Source: Phycisphaerae bacterium (lineage in GTDB: Bacteria; Planctomycetota; Phycisphaerae; UBA1845). From it: a DNA stretch of 64,000 nucleotides. Numbering within the stretch: position 1 is the stretch's first letter; each line of letters starts with the position of its first letter. Both the position numbers and the translations under genes were made by a program. Shown one piece after another: positions 53,989 to 62,295 of this stretch. Location of the stretch: the NCBI GenBank assembly GCA_022072505.1, contig JAJVHU010000042.1, forward strand, positions 62,001 through 126,000, written 5' to 3'. The notes beneath the pieces were generated by a model, which was not told the DNA's origin, made no database searches, and worked only from the letters and a program-made list of their open reading frames with translations.

Positions 53989-54194
53989 TGCGCTACGCCA
54001 TCGTCATCGAGAAAGCCAACGGGAATTACTCGGCATTCGTACCTGACCTCCCGGGCTGTGTCGCAACCGGCGCGAGCCAGCAGGAAGCGCAGCGAGAAAT
54101 CCGAGAGGCGATTCGATTCCATCTGGACGGCCTCCGGGCCGACGGCCTCGACGTTCCTGAACCGACGAGCGTCTGCGAGTACGTGGAGGCGTAG
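53988..54194 (+). CDS. hicB: HicB-type antitoxin
   Basis: 68 residues. Partial RNase H-like fold: M-R-Y-A-I-V-I-E-K, N-Y-S-A-F-V-P-D-L-P-G-C-V-A-T-G, and E-A-I-R-F-H-L-D-G-L at the C-terminal helix. No separate DNA-binding domain is present, as in short HicB. Coupled to hicA. Confidence 0.93.
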   Translation: MRYAIVIEKANGNYSAFVPDLPGCVATGASQQEAQREIREAIRFHLDGLRADGLDVPEPTSVCEYVEA

Positions 54195-54246
54195 TAAGGC
54201 AATCAGAGGACGACACCCGGCTACTTACAACGTGAATTGTGGGTAG

Positions 54247-54387
54247 ATCATCGACTCGAGGCACCGCACGCTGCACGTCGTCCAAGGCGACGCCCAGCCG
54301 CGGGAATACACGGAGAACGATATGATCACCGACGACGCGGTGCTCCCGGGGTTTTCATGCACGGTAGGAGAGTTTTTTGAGGAGTAA
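54247..54387 (+). pseudogene. C-terminal remnant of a Uma2-family endonuclease-like protein
   Basis: Reads I-I-D-S-R-H-R-T-L-H-V-V-Q-G-D, then D-D-A-V-L-P-G-F-S-C-T-V-G-E-F-F-E-E and stop. The L-P-G-F ending and the V-V-D-x-x-x-R-T-V-x-V-Y pattern are typical of Uma2 (DUF820) proteins, which carry a PD-(D/E)xK-like fold. The first 75 percent is missing. Confidence 0.6.
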
Positions 54388-54464
54388 AGAAATCCCCCCA
54401 CATGACGCTGTTGGTCGCCATCCGCCGAATGAGCCTTCCGAATTGTACCGGACAATGAGCAAGA

Positions 54465-56255
54465 ATGAACGAAAGCGACGCCAAGGTTGATGGAATTCTC
54501 TCGCGGTTCGAAAACCGCACTGATGCATTCGACGAGCAGGAAATAGCTGACGCGATACAGGATGCGCTCTGGAAACGCGCAGGAAAAAGCGCCGAACTCA
54601 CCCTTCGAGAGTCGGCGGAGGGGATCGCTTTCAGCGTGGCAGAAGGGAATGTCGGCGAAAAGTCACGCTGGTCAACTTACTACGGTCCTAAGAACCTTTG
54701 GAAAGCCGAGGATGGGACTGAGCGGGAAGCACCGAGCATCGACAAGGTCACAGAGCTCATTATCGAATACTGGCAGGGCCGTGCCGATGCTTGCACGCAC
54801 CCGCGCATGAGGATTCGCTACGCCGATCTTGTTTGGGACTTATCGCGTCGCATTACTGGTAAGAAGCCAGATGTCCGGTTCGCCCAGATGGCCATCTGCG
54901 CGACGGTACAACTCATTACTGGTGGGCATTGCGAGCATTCCCGCGACGCCCTCCGAAAGTTGAAGCGAGCGCTATCGATCGCGCTTTCCATCAAAGACAT
55001 GCAGCGTGCTGGCGCGGTTTGCGCTGCGGTAATCGAGTACGAGAGCAAAACCGCAAGCGACGACAAAAAACGCACGTGGGGCTTGGCCTACGATCTGCTG
55101 ATCGAAGGTCGGCACGAGAACCTACTGACCCCCGATCAGGAGCGGCGGATCATTGCCGACCTCGAAGCGCGGCTCGCGCGCGTCGCGAATAGTGAGCCAC
55201 CGCACTTCGACCCATTCGGCGCGGAATCTACGGCGCTTCGGCTGGCGCGCTACTACCGGCGCAAGAACCTGATGGACGATCTCCGCCGGGTTATGAACAC
55301 GTATACTCACGTGTGGATCAAGATCGCCCAGAAAGCAATGCCGTTGTTGGGGGCGGCGTGGCTAGAGAAGGTTCACCGCACGCTGCTGGACTTCGGTTTG
55401 AGGGCGGAGGCCGACGCGATGGAGCCGCAGCTCCGGTCGCTGGGCGCGCGCTCGCACGATAACATGGCCACGATCTCGCATAGAGTGGAGTTCAGTGCGA
55501 AGGAGATTGAAGAGTTCGCGAACGAGATGACCGCTGGAACGTGGCCGGAGGCACTCGCCCGGATCGCGATTCACTTCCTGCCGGACCATGTGGAGGCCAA
55601 AGAGCAGGTACTGAAGATCGCGGACCGATCGCCGACCATGTCGCTGTTCTCGCGCCGCATCATTGACCACAGGGGGCGCGTAGTCGCCGAGGTTGGTTCC
55701 GTGCAGGATGATCTGGACGGGCGTTTGGTGCAGCACATCGCCGAAGACCTCACGTTCTGGCGCCCGTTTCTCCGGCTTGCGCTTGAGCGGGCTCAATGCC
55801 GGCACAACGCCAACACTGAGAGCTATCTTGTTTTCCTCTTCCAGTCCCCGGCATTTCCACCCGAGAATCGGCCCCTCGTTGAGCGCGGCATCCGCGCGTT
55901 TGTAGAGCAGGATTTCGCGGTCGCAATTCACTTGTTGATACCGCAGATTGAAGCCGCGATCCGCAACCTCGTGATTGCCGGCGGGGGGCCGGTGTACGAA
56001 GTTGGGCGGCATGGCGGGACCAACCTACGGAACCTAGACAAGCTGTTGTCCGATTCACGGCTCGTCGAGTCACTTACCGAGCGGATCGCGCTCTATCTCC
56101 GGGTTCTGCTGACGGACCAGCGCGGTTGGAATCTGAGGAATATCGTCTCCCATGGGCTCGTGGGGCCGGTCGCATTTGGGTCGCCCGTAGCCGATCGAAT
56201 CGTACATGCCCTGCTTCTGCTTGCGCGCCTGCGGGAAAGGCCATCGAACGAATGA
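54465..56255 (+). CDS. DUF4209-type protein with HEPN-like R-N-x3-H motif
   Basis: 596 residues, almost all helical. The C-terminal 120 residues (I-P-Q-I-E-A-A-I-R-N-L-V; N-L-D-K-L-L; L-T-D-Q-R-G-W-N-L-R-N-I-V-S-H-G-L) match my recollection of DUF4209. R-N-I-V-S-H at about residues 557-562 is an R-x4-H motif, the catalytic signature of HEPN ribonucleases found in defence and toxin systems. Lower GC than core genes. A defence role is inferred from the motif and the neighbourhood. Confidence 0.65.
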   Translation: MNESDAKVDGILSRFENRTDAFDEQEIADAIQDALWKRAGKSAELTLRESAEGIAFSVAEGNVGEKSRWSTYYGPKNLWKAEDGTEREAPSIDKVTELIIEYWQGRADACTHPRMRIRYADLVWDLSRRITGKKPDVRFAQMAICATVQLITGGHCEHSRDALRKLKRALSIALSIKDMQRAGAVCAAVIEYESKTASDDKKRTWGLAYDLLIEGRHENLLTPDQERRIIADLEARLARVANSEPPHFDPFGAESTALRLARYYRRKNLMDDLRRVMNTYTHVWIKIAQKAMPLLGAAWLEKVHRTLLDFGLRAEADAMEPQLRSLGARSHDNMATISHRVEFSAKEIEEFANEMTAGTWPEALARIAIHFLPDHVEAKEQVLKIADRSPTMSLFSRRIIDHRGRVVAEVGSVQDDLDGRLVQHIAEDLTFWRPFLRLALERAQCRHNANTESYLVFLFQSPAFPPENRPLVERGIRAFVEQDFAVAIHLLIPQIEAAIRNLVIAGGGPVYEVGRHGGTNLRNLDKLLSDSRLVESLTERIALYLRVLLTDQRGWNLRNIVSHGLVGPVAFGSPVADRIVHALLLLARLRERPSNE

Positions 56256-56313
56256 AAAGCAGATTGACCTACGTATCAAAACCCTGTTTCCCTGAAATCC
56301 CCTAGACGCAGTA

Positions 56314-56913
56314 GTGAGTCGAGTCTTCCAGCCTCAAATCATCATCCTCGCCGGCCCCAATGGCGCCGGCAAAACGACCGCCGCGCCGAGGCTTCTTCGA
56401 GGCGCGCTTCGAGTTCCGCAATTCATCAACGCGGACGTGATCGCCAGAGGACTCGCGGGTTTCGATCCTGATAGCGCCGCGTTCGAGGCCGGTCGGGTCA
56501 TGCTCAGCCGAAGGAACGCGCTCGTGACGGCCCGAGTCAGCTTCGCCTTTGAGACCACCCTCGCCGCGCGGTCGCTTGCGCCGTGGCTGCAAGCGAGGAT
56601 GTCTGAAGCCTACGAGACGAACCTCGTGTACCTGTGGCTGCCTTCCGCGGACATGGCGGTTGAGAGGGTTGAGGGCCGCGTCCGCCGAGGAGGGCACAAC
56701 ATTCCTGAGAGCACGGTGCGCCGGCGCTACTCCCGGAGCCTCCACAACCTGGTCAATCTCTTCATCCCTATCGTGTCGGCTTTTCGACTCTATGATAAGG
56801 CGGGCGATAGGCCCCGACTCATCACCCGAGGATGGGGAGGCAAGGCGACCCTGGTACGAGATAAGGACCGGTGGCATGACATCCAGGAGCACGGGCATGA
56901 TTCAACCGATTGA
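56314..56913 (+). CDS. Zeta-toxin-like P-loop kinase
   Basis: 199 residues from GTG 56314. P-loop G-P-N-G-A-G-K-T-T at about 14-22, I-N-A-D-V-I-A-R-G-L (zeta-type N-A-D substrate region) at about 37, F-E-T-T-L-A-A-R (about 76) and R-V-x-x-R-V-R-R-G-G-H-N-I-P (lid and substrate arginines, about 120-133). In zeta toxins the kinase phosphorylates UDP-N-acetylglucosamine; many chromosomal relatives are uncharacterised. It overlaps the next small gene by 17 bases. Confidence 0.82.
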   Translation: MSRVFQPQIIILAGPNGAGKTTAAPRLLRGALRVPQFINADVIARGLAGFDPDSAAFEAGRVMLSRRNALVTARVSFAFETTLAARSLAPWLQARMSEAYETNLVYLWLPSADMAVERVEGRVRRGGHNIPESTVRRRYSRSLHNLVNLFIPIVSAFRLYDKAGDRPRLITRGWGGKATLVRDKDRWHDIQEHGHDSTD

Positions 56914-57106
56914 GGAGACCGCTGACATCCGAGCCGTCTTCGACGACGACTCGATCATCGATCAAGCCATGCGTGACGCCGTGCGCGACGCACTCCTCGA
57001 TCACAAGCGCACCGGCGACCCCATCGTCGTCTGGCAGGACGGCAAGGTCGTCTGGATTCCGGCGGACCAGATCGTTGTCGATGATGATCCGCAGCCTCAG
57101 TCGTGA
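56897..57106 (+). CDS. Small acidic partner of the zeta-like kinase (possible antitoxin)
   Basis: 69 residues. Acidic helical start (E-E-T-A-D-I-R-A-V-F-D-D-D-S-I-I-D), A-L-L-D-H-K-R-T-G, and the ending P-I-V-V-W-Q-D-G-K-V-V-W-I-P. Genes like this often accompany zeta-like kinases of this type. The 17-base overlap indicates co-expression. Antitoxin function is inferred. Confidence 0.6.
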   Translation: MIQPIEETADIRAVFDDDSIIDQAMRDAVRDALLDHKRTGDPIVVWQDGKVVWIPADQIVVDDDPQPQS

Positions 57107-57109
57107 TCG

Positions 57110-57200
57110 AGCGCGGCGTCCCTCCTCTTCCTCGAGGATGTCCGTGAGCGGCGAAAGCTCGCTCAGGGGAAGCTCCCGCCTCTGAAGCTCGCGGGGGCCG
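57110..57200 (+). pseudogene. Possible internal ispG fragment
   Basis: One frame reads E-D-V-R-E-R-R-K-L-A-Q-G-K-L-P-P-L-K-L-A. The intact IspG has T-D-V-R-H-K-L-A-E-E-K-L-P-P-L-K-L-A just before its second cysteine motif. The nucleotide match is good over about 40 bp, and no flanking coding frame survives. Confidence 0.5.
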
Positions 57201-57252
57201 CGGTTTTCTGGCGTCTTTCTCCAGAGCGGGTGACGCAGGTCACGATTGACAA

Positions 57253-57936
57253 TCATTCCGCCAACGGCGGCAAACCCGTCGATGCCCGCCATTTCAGGAG
57301 CAAAGCATGCATGCGCTCGGGCCGGTCGCCGGTCGGGTCGATCCGATCATCGGGAAACAGATAAGCATATTCATCAGGGGCGTTCGCTTTGGCCCACGTC
57401 CTGAACTCGGCGGCGCGGCTGACAGGTTCGCCGACCCCCGCCACGAACAGCCCCGTGATCAACCCCCGGTCGTCCACATACCACGTCAGCATCGTGCGCG
57501 ACCACTGCCGCTCGGTCAGCCGGTAGTATCCGTTGGTTTCATCGAACACGGCCCAGACGGCTTCGTCATCGCGTTGATAATCGCCGACGATTCGCTTGCT
57601 CGAATTGAAATGGCGATCCCAGCCCGACCACGATCCTTCGCCCGGCGTCCAGGGATTCCCTTCGCCCACGGGGCTTTCATACCATACGCGAGCGCCCGGA
57701 GCGACCAGCGACCGCGCCGACGCCATCTGCCCGCCGTCAACAAGCTCGTTGTATCTGCGCACGGCGGCTATTCGCGCGTCCACGCATCCCGCTGCACAAA
57801 GCGCGGTCATCAGCGCTCCAGTCCTGGCTGCGCAGCGCCAGCCTGACGCCCTCCGCGAGCGCTCACCCGAGCGGGGCGGTCTCCGCCGCGTGTCGCTGCC
57901 CCCACCAAGCTGCGTCAGTGTGCTTCTGATCGTCAT
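57253..57936 (-). CDS. Putative lipoprotein of unknown function
   Basis: 227 residues from ATG 57936. The region A-L-M-T-A-L-C-A-A-G-C with a Cys at about residue 51 looks like a lipobox, so the true start may lie between 57936 and 57810. The rest resembles an NTF2-like domain (R-R-Y-N-E-L-V-D-G-G-Q-M-A-S-A-R-S-L-V-A-P; W-Y-V-D-D-R-G-L-I-T-G-L), but that is only a pattern impression. Sits between two ispG fragments. Confidence 0.5.
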   Translation of the reverse strand: MTIRSTLTQLGGGSDTRRRPPRSGERSRRASGWRCAARTGALMTALCAAGCVDARIAAVRRYNELVDGGQMASARSLVAPGARVWYESPVGEGNPWTPGEGSWSGWDRHFNSSKRIVGDYQRDDEAVWAVFDETNGYYRLTERQWSRTMLTWYVDDRGLITGLFVAGVGEPVSRAAEFRTWAKANAPDEYAYLFPDDRIDPTGDRPERMHALLLKWRASTGLPPLAE

Positions 57937-58032
57937 GTGGAGTGCTCTCGGCATGTCCTTAAGAAGCGGCGCCATCTCCCTCACGGGCATGATACGACAT
58001 TGGGCGAGCACAGGAGGTATTGAGTATGTAAC

Positions 58033-58165
58033 ATGACCACGACGGGTGCGATGCCCGATGCGCCGCTCTCCAACTGCCGCGACTTCGCCGACAAAGTCGC
58101 CCGTGGCGAAGCGACGCTGAAAAACGCGACCGTGGACATCAAACCGCCGAACCCGGTGGCCGGTA
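58033..58165 (+). pseudogene. Decayed ispG 3' end
   Basis: C-R-D-F-A-D-K-V-A-R-G-E-A-T-L-K-N-A-T-V and D-I-K-P-P-N-P match IspG residues about 361-390 (C-R-D-F-A-D-K-V-S-R-G-E-A-T-L-K-N-A-S-V). Similarity starts at T-T ... L-D-A-L-L-S-E-C and ends near 58160. A second, independent 3' end downstream of the intact gene. Confidence 0.85.
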
Positions 58166-58330
58166 TACGATGGGCGGGGGCAGGCCCGACCACGGGTATG
58201 GAACGGCACGGCGGCCAGGCGCCTTGCGGGATTCGCCGCACCGACGGCTGAACTAAAGTGAAGCTGCACAAGATGGCGGAAGCCCGTTTTCCAGGCCGGG
58301 AAGGCCCATCCGAAGCTGGAATCGACCGCG

Positions 58331-58561
58331 ATTCCAGGGAATCGCTCACCTGTTCCTTGGAATCATTCGTCCATTCCCAGGAATAAGCCGTCCCCGCCAG
58401 GGAGTAGCTGGCCACGGCCAAGGAGTGGACGGTCCCCGCCGTGGAGCGGACCCTCCGCTGCCGGGAGTGCGTCATTCGCTCCTTGGAGTGGACGATCCCC
58501 GCCACGGCGCGGCTGACCCGCGCCAAGGAATGTGGGCTGGCTCCTTGGCGCGGACGATTCG
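58331..58561. repeat. Degenerate 21-bp tandem repeat, about eleven units
   Basis: Units such as CCGCCGTGGAGCGGACCCTCC and GCTCCTTGGAGTGGACGATCC follow a constant 21-bp period with many substitutions. It lies in the 610-bp stretch 58166-58777, which contains no supported gene. Confidence 0.8.
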
Positions 58562-58588
58562 TTCCGTTGCGCCGGGCGCAGACCGAGG

Positions 58589-58669
58589 ATCCGCAGAGGA
58601 CGCAGAGGACGCAGAGAAAGGAATAGACGGCCCACATCGGCTCTGCGTGAATCTGCGTCCTCTGCGGAT
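58589..58669. repeat. Inverted repeat with 17-bp arms (CGCAGAGGACGCAG family)
   Basis: ATCCGCAGAGGACGCAG (58589-58605) is perfectly inverted at 58653-58669. The left arm also contains a direct CGCAGAGGA duplication. It could form a hairpin; it is of the palindromic intergenic-repeat type. Confidence 0.85.
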
Positions 58670-58777
58670 GAGCGGCTTTTCTTGAGCCGACGCGCGGGCG
58701 CTCGATGCCGCACCGCCGGGAACATCCGCCGAACACGGCTTGAACCCCGCCCCGCGCGGCGGTAGCTTCCCCCCGTC

Positions 58778-59275
58778 ATGGCGAAGAGGCGAGCAATCAC
58801 GAAAGAGGCTCAACCTGCAAACGACAAGCCGCAGAACCGCAGCCTCAGCGCCGCCAAGGCCGCCAAGCAGGACGAGTTCTACACCCAGTACGTCGACATT
58901 CAGAAGGAAGTCGAGGCCTACCTCGAGTTCGACCCCGACACGTTCCGCGGCAAGATCGTCTACTGGTCGCCGCAGGCGACCGACGACCCGTTCGAGAGCA
59001 ACTTCTTCAAGGTCTTCGCCGCCAACTTCAACAAGCTAAGGCTAAAGCGGCTCATCTGCACCAGCTACGACGGCTCGCCCCTCGCCGGGCAGATGACGCT
59101 CTTCGACGAATACAACGCGGGCAACGGCCATCGCAAGAAGCCCAAGGCCATCGCCGTCATCGTCGACCACGTGAAGGACGAGAACAACGACGGCGCGGCC
59201 GACATCGCGCGCCGCGCGCTTCTAGCAGCCCAGGGCAACTCGACAGCCTACGGATCAAGGAGTAAGCCGCGGTGA
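58778..59275 (+). pseudogene. Truncated EcoRI-type adenine methyltransferase
   Basis: The N-terminal 140 residues carry the EcoRI methylase family signature: A-K-Q-D-E-F-Y-T-Q-Y-V-D-I-Q-K-E-V, D-D-P-F-E-S-N-F-F, T-S-Y-D-G-S-P-L-A-G-Q and V-I-V-D-H-V-K-D-E-N-N-D-G. After D-G-A-A-D-I the family sequence stops and an unrelated tail (L-L-A-A-Q-G-N-S-T) ends the frame. The N-P-P-F catalytic motif is missing, so it cannot methylate. Confidence 0.8.
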
Positions 59276-59982
59276 CGACCGTCGTAGACCACAGAATGCT
59301 GATCGAGGTACTGCCGCAGTCCCGATGGATCGGCGCACAACTCGCCCGGGCGAAGATTGCGCTCGAACAAGGTCAGTCGCCCGAGTCTGTGGCGCGATTA
59401 CTCTACGCTGACGGCAGCCTGACACTGACCAAGGCGAAAGAGATCGTGGCGTCGCTCGCCGCCGTTCCGCTCGAATCGCTGCTGACCGTCCGTACGAAGA
59501 TGGGCTCTGCGGAGAACCCCATCACAAAGTTGTTCCCCGCTGCGATCACCGAGCGCCAGTTCGTTGAGGCGCTAGATGCACTCTCTGCAAAACGCCCATC
59601 CGTGCGATATCGCGACGACCGAAAAGACGGACACACGCTTGTCGACTTCACTTTGACCGAGGGTGACGATGAAATCCCGGTCAACGTCAAGAACGCCGGC
59701 ACGCGTTTCGAAAACGCCGCGACCTTGGTGGGCCTTAGCCCGGACGACTGCATACCCATCCCCGCCTACAAGGCTCACGATGCGGTGGAGAAGGTGCCGA
59801 ATCTCCTATACGCAGTGTGCGTGAACTACGGATTGCTCGCGAAAATCCGCGACGAGTTGCTATCGCTGCTGTCCCCGGCGGAGGGGCACGTTTGGAACGT
59901 ACTTAACGCTTACGGGGGCACGCTTATTCGCGATGCGGAAGACCAGTTCATCTACGGCATGGTGAGCAAATACTGGGATTGA
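59272..59982 (+). CDS. Putative restriction endonuclease of the C5-methyltransferase operon
   Basis: 236 residues from GTG 59272. No named family recognised. The segment T-L-V-D-F-T-L ... D-E-I-P-V-N-V-K-N-A-G (about 122-142) has the D-x(n)-E-x-K arrangement of a PD-(D/E)xK nuclease core. Its place directly upstream of a small gene and a DNA cytosine methyltransferase suggests the cognate type II restriction enzyme. Alternative: an accessory DNA-binding protein. Confidence 0.5.
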   Translation: MTTVVDHRMLIEVLPQSRWIGAQLARAKIALEQGQSPESVARLLYADGSLTLTKAKEIVASLAAVPLESLLTVRTKMGSAENPITKLFPAAITERQFVEALDALSAKRPSVRYRDDRKDGHTLVDFTLTEGDDEIPVNVKNAGTRFENAATLVGLSPDDCIPIPAYKAHDAVEKVPNLLYAVCVNYGLLAKIRDELLSLLSPAEGHVWNVLNAYGGTLIRDAEDQFIYGMVSKYWD

Positions 59983-59994
59983 TTCAGCACCCAC

Positions 59995-60255
59995 GTGCAA
60001 CTGCCTGATTTTCGGGTTGTCTCCGCACGCAAGGCTATCCGTGTATTGCAGACGATCCCGCGGCGCACACCGGGCATCGGGCTGCGAGCATGGGGTACGG
60101 GTGCGAGTGCGGAGGTTAACGTCCATCTCTCCATTAAGGATGAGACCAAGAGTTGGACTATGATCGATCAGCGCGTCGTCAATGGCGGATTGGCTGACAT
60201 CGTGAGGGCGGTCAACCGAAAGCGTACAGAAGTTGTTTTCGATCCGGAGATCTGA
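59995..60255 (+). CDS. Small protein between putative endonuclease and methyltransferase
   Basis: 86 residues from GTG 59995. Basic N-terminal half (S-A-R-K-A-I-R-V-L-Q-T-I-P-R-R) and an ending V-V-F-D-P-E-I. It abuts the methyltransferase start without a gap. It may be a controller or endonuclease subunit; no helix-turn-helix is evident, so no function is assigned. Confidence 0.5.
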   Translation: MQLPDFRVVSARKAIRVLQTIPRRTPGIGLRAWGTGASAEVNVHLSIKDETKSWTMIDQRVVNGGLADIVRAVNRKRTEVVFDPEI

Positions 60256-61521
60256 ATGCAGGCGATAAGTTTATTCTCCGGCTGCGGCGGGCTCGATTAC
60301 GGCGTCGAGGCGGCTGGCTTTCGTGTCGTGTTGCAGACCGATTTCGACCGGCACTCGTGCGACACGCTCCGCGCAAATGGGTCGCAACAGGTGCTCGAGG
60401 TCGACATCGCCAACGTTTCGACCGCTGACATCAAGCGGGCGGTCGGCTCGAAGCTGTCATCTATCGATCTGCTGGTCGGAGGACCTCCGTGCCAGCCGTT
60501 CTCAAAGTCTGGCTACTGGGTCAATGGCGATACACAACGCCTCAAAGATGCTCGGGCCTCGACCCTGACCGAATACCTGCGGATCGTTGAAGAGGTGCGA
60601 CCTAAAGCGTTTTTGTTGGAGAACGTACAGGGCATAAACTACAACGGCAAGGAAGAGGGGTTTCGCTTCCTGCTTGCCAAAATTGCTGAGATCAATTCGC
60701 GAACGGGCGCAAACTACACCCCGTCTTGGCAGGTACTGAACGCAGCGGACTACGGCGTCCCGCAGCAGCGGTACCGTTTTTTTCTCGTGGCGTTCCGCGA
60801 CGGGACCAAGTTTCGCTTTCCAGATCCCACACACAGGTCGGAAGATGGGGATGCACGTGCGCTCTTCGACGAGCCGAGACTTCCCTACGCACGGGCATGG
60901 GACGCGATCGGCCATCTTCGGCCAGCGGCAGGCGAAATACTCGGAGTTGGGGGGCAGTGGGGCGAACTGTTGCCATCTATCCCGGAAGGACACAACTACC
61001 TGTGGCATACAGATCGTGGCGGCGGGCTCGCTCTATTCGGGTGGCGGACCCGTTTCTGGTGCTTCCTGCTCAAGCTGGCGAAGCAACTGCCGAGTTGGAC
61101 ACTTCAGGCGCAGCCAGGCTCCGCGATTGGGCCTTTCCACTGGGAAAATCGGCGACTCAGTTGGCGAGAGATGGCGGCCTTGCAGACCTTTCCCGAACGA
61201 TTTGTGATCTCTGGGCCTCGCGTGGAGATTCAGCGGCAAATCGGCAACGCGGTACCGTCATTGCTCACCGAGGTGCTGTCACGATCGATCGCACGTCAAC
61301 TTGGAGCCGCGCTCAAGGCCGACGACCCGCCTGTGCTCAGCGTGCGACGGGCGACGAGCGTCCCGGCGCCGGAGCCGATACTTCCGGTACCGGAGAAGTA
61401 TCATCACTTCATCGGACAGCACGCTGCCCACCCCGGCACCGGCAAGGGACCCGCCTATTCAAACGGCAAGCTGCAAGGTCCGCCAGCCGAAGCGAACGGC
61501 ATGTCCCTGCACATTCTTTAG
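60256..61521 (+). CDS. DNA (cytosine-5)-methyltransferase
   Basis: 421 residues. Motif I is L-F-S-G-C-G-G-L-D-Y-G at the N-terminus, IV G-G-P-P-C-Q-P-F-S with the catalytic Cys at about residue 79, VI L-L-E-N-V-Q-G (about 119), VIII Q-Q-R-Y-R (about 170) and X Q-I-G-N-A-V-P (about 329), all intact. The target-recognition region between VIII and IX is about 110 residues. The last 80 residues form a Pro-rich extension (P-V-P-E-K-Y-H-H-F). Likely the modification partner of the two preceding genes. Confidence 0.93.
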   Translation: MQAISLFSGCGGLDYGVEAAGFRVVLQTDFDRHSCDTLRANGSQQVLEVDIANVSTADIKRAVGSKLSSIDLLVGGPPCQPFSKSGYWVNGDTQRLKDARASTLTEYLRIVEEVRPKAFLLENVQGINYNGKEEGFRFLLAKIAEINSRTGANYTPSWQVLNAADYGVPQQRYRFFLVAFRDGTKFRFPDPTHRSEDGDARALFDEPRLPYARAWDAIGHLRPAAGEILGVGGQWGELLPSIPEGHNYLWHTDRGGGLALFGWRTRFWCFLLKLAKQLPSWTLQAQPGSAIGPFHWENRRLSWREMAALQTFPERFVISGPRVEIQRQIGNAVPSLLTEVLSRSIARQLGAALKADDPPVLSVRRATSVPAPEPILPVPEKYHHFIGQHAAHPGTGKGPAYSNGKLQGPPAEANGMSLHIL

Positions 61522-61530
61522 TGATGACGC

Positions 61531-61842
61531 TTGACGGATCGGCTCAACAGCATATTGCGATTTGCGGGGAGATCGACGGAGAAGAAGCTGCTCGCCGTCC
61601 GCGTGTTCGACGAGAAGACGAAGAAAGTGGCGTACACCAAGCAGACGCAGGCGGTGAAGGGGAAGAACCAATCCAACTGCCCGCTGTGCGCCGTCGGCGA
61701 CAACGCGAACAAGGCGAGGATCTACGATTTCGACGAGATGGACGCCGACCACGTTGCCGCCTGGAGCAAGGGTGGGGATAGCTCGGCAAAGAATTGTGAA
61801 ATGCTCTGCACCAACCACAATCGCACCAAAGGTAATCGATAG
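61531..61842 (+). CDS. HNH endonuclease domain, probably a C-terminal fragment
   Basis: 103 residues from a TTG. The HNH module has S-N-C-P-L-C, D-A-D-H-V-A-A-W-S-K-G-G and N-C-E-M-L-C-T-N-H-N-R, with both zinc pairs and the catalytic His. The preceding stretch (L-L-A-V-R-V-F-D-E-K-T-K) is what normally links this HNH to a larger DUF262-type protein. That upstream part is missing, so this may be a remnant. Confidence 0.65.
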   Translation: MTDRLNSILRFAGRSTEKKLLAVRVFDEKTKKVAYTKQTQAVKGKNQSNCPLCAVGDNANKARIYDFDEMDADHVAAWSKGGDSSAKNCEMLCTNHNRTKGNR

Positions 61843-61843
61843 T

Positions 61844-62197
61844 ATGGGCGGCATTCCCAACAAGGCCCGGGTCGGCGACTTCGGCATCGCCGGTCGCATC
61901 TTCCCCGTGGCCGCCGCGCCGAAGAAACGCGGCGCGGCCGTCGGCGAACTCGACTTCATGGACCGCTGGTACCCGATTCAGGTCAAGCAGAAAGACAAAG
62001 TCGGCCGCCCGGACATCGACTCGTTCGAAGCGGTCATGACCCGCGAGGACCGCGCCAAGGGTTTCTTCGTGGCCTTCGACTTCAGCGGCGACGCCCCCCA
62101 CGAGATCGACGCCTTCTTCCGTAGGAGCGGAAAGGCTATCATCGCCCTGACCGTCCGCGAGATTCTCGACGAGGAGATCGCCCGGAAGCTGGTGTAG
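61844..62197 (+). CDS. Mrr-like restriction domain, C-terminal fragment
   Basis: 117 residues from ATG 61844. G-E-L-D-F-M-D-R-W-Y-P-I-Q-V-K-Q-K-D-K-V contains D ... Q-x-K of an Mrr-type PD-(D/E)xK core, followed by G-R-P-D-I-D-S-F-E-A and F-F-V-A-F-D-F-S. In related proteins this segment is the C-terminal part of a DNA methyltransferase-nuclease; the methyltransferase part is absent here. Directly follows the HNH fragment. Confidence 0.65.
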   Translation: MGGIPNKARVGDFGIAGRIFPVAAAPKKRGAAVGELDFMDRWYPIQVKQKDKVGRPDIDSFEAVMTREDRAKGFFVAFDFSGDAPHEIDAFFRRSGKAIIALTVREILDEEIARKLV

Positions 62198-62295
62198 GGG
62201 ATCGGGTCTGAGCGCCCCGCGGTTCCGGATGCGCGGCGACAAACCCTCGCGCCATGCGACCGACCACCGAGCAACGAAACAGGGTGAGTGACACC

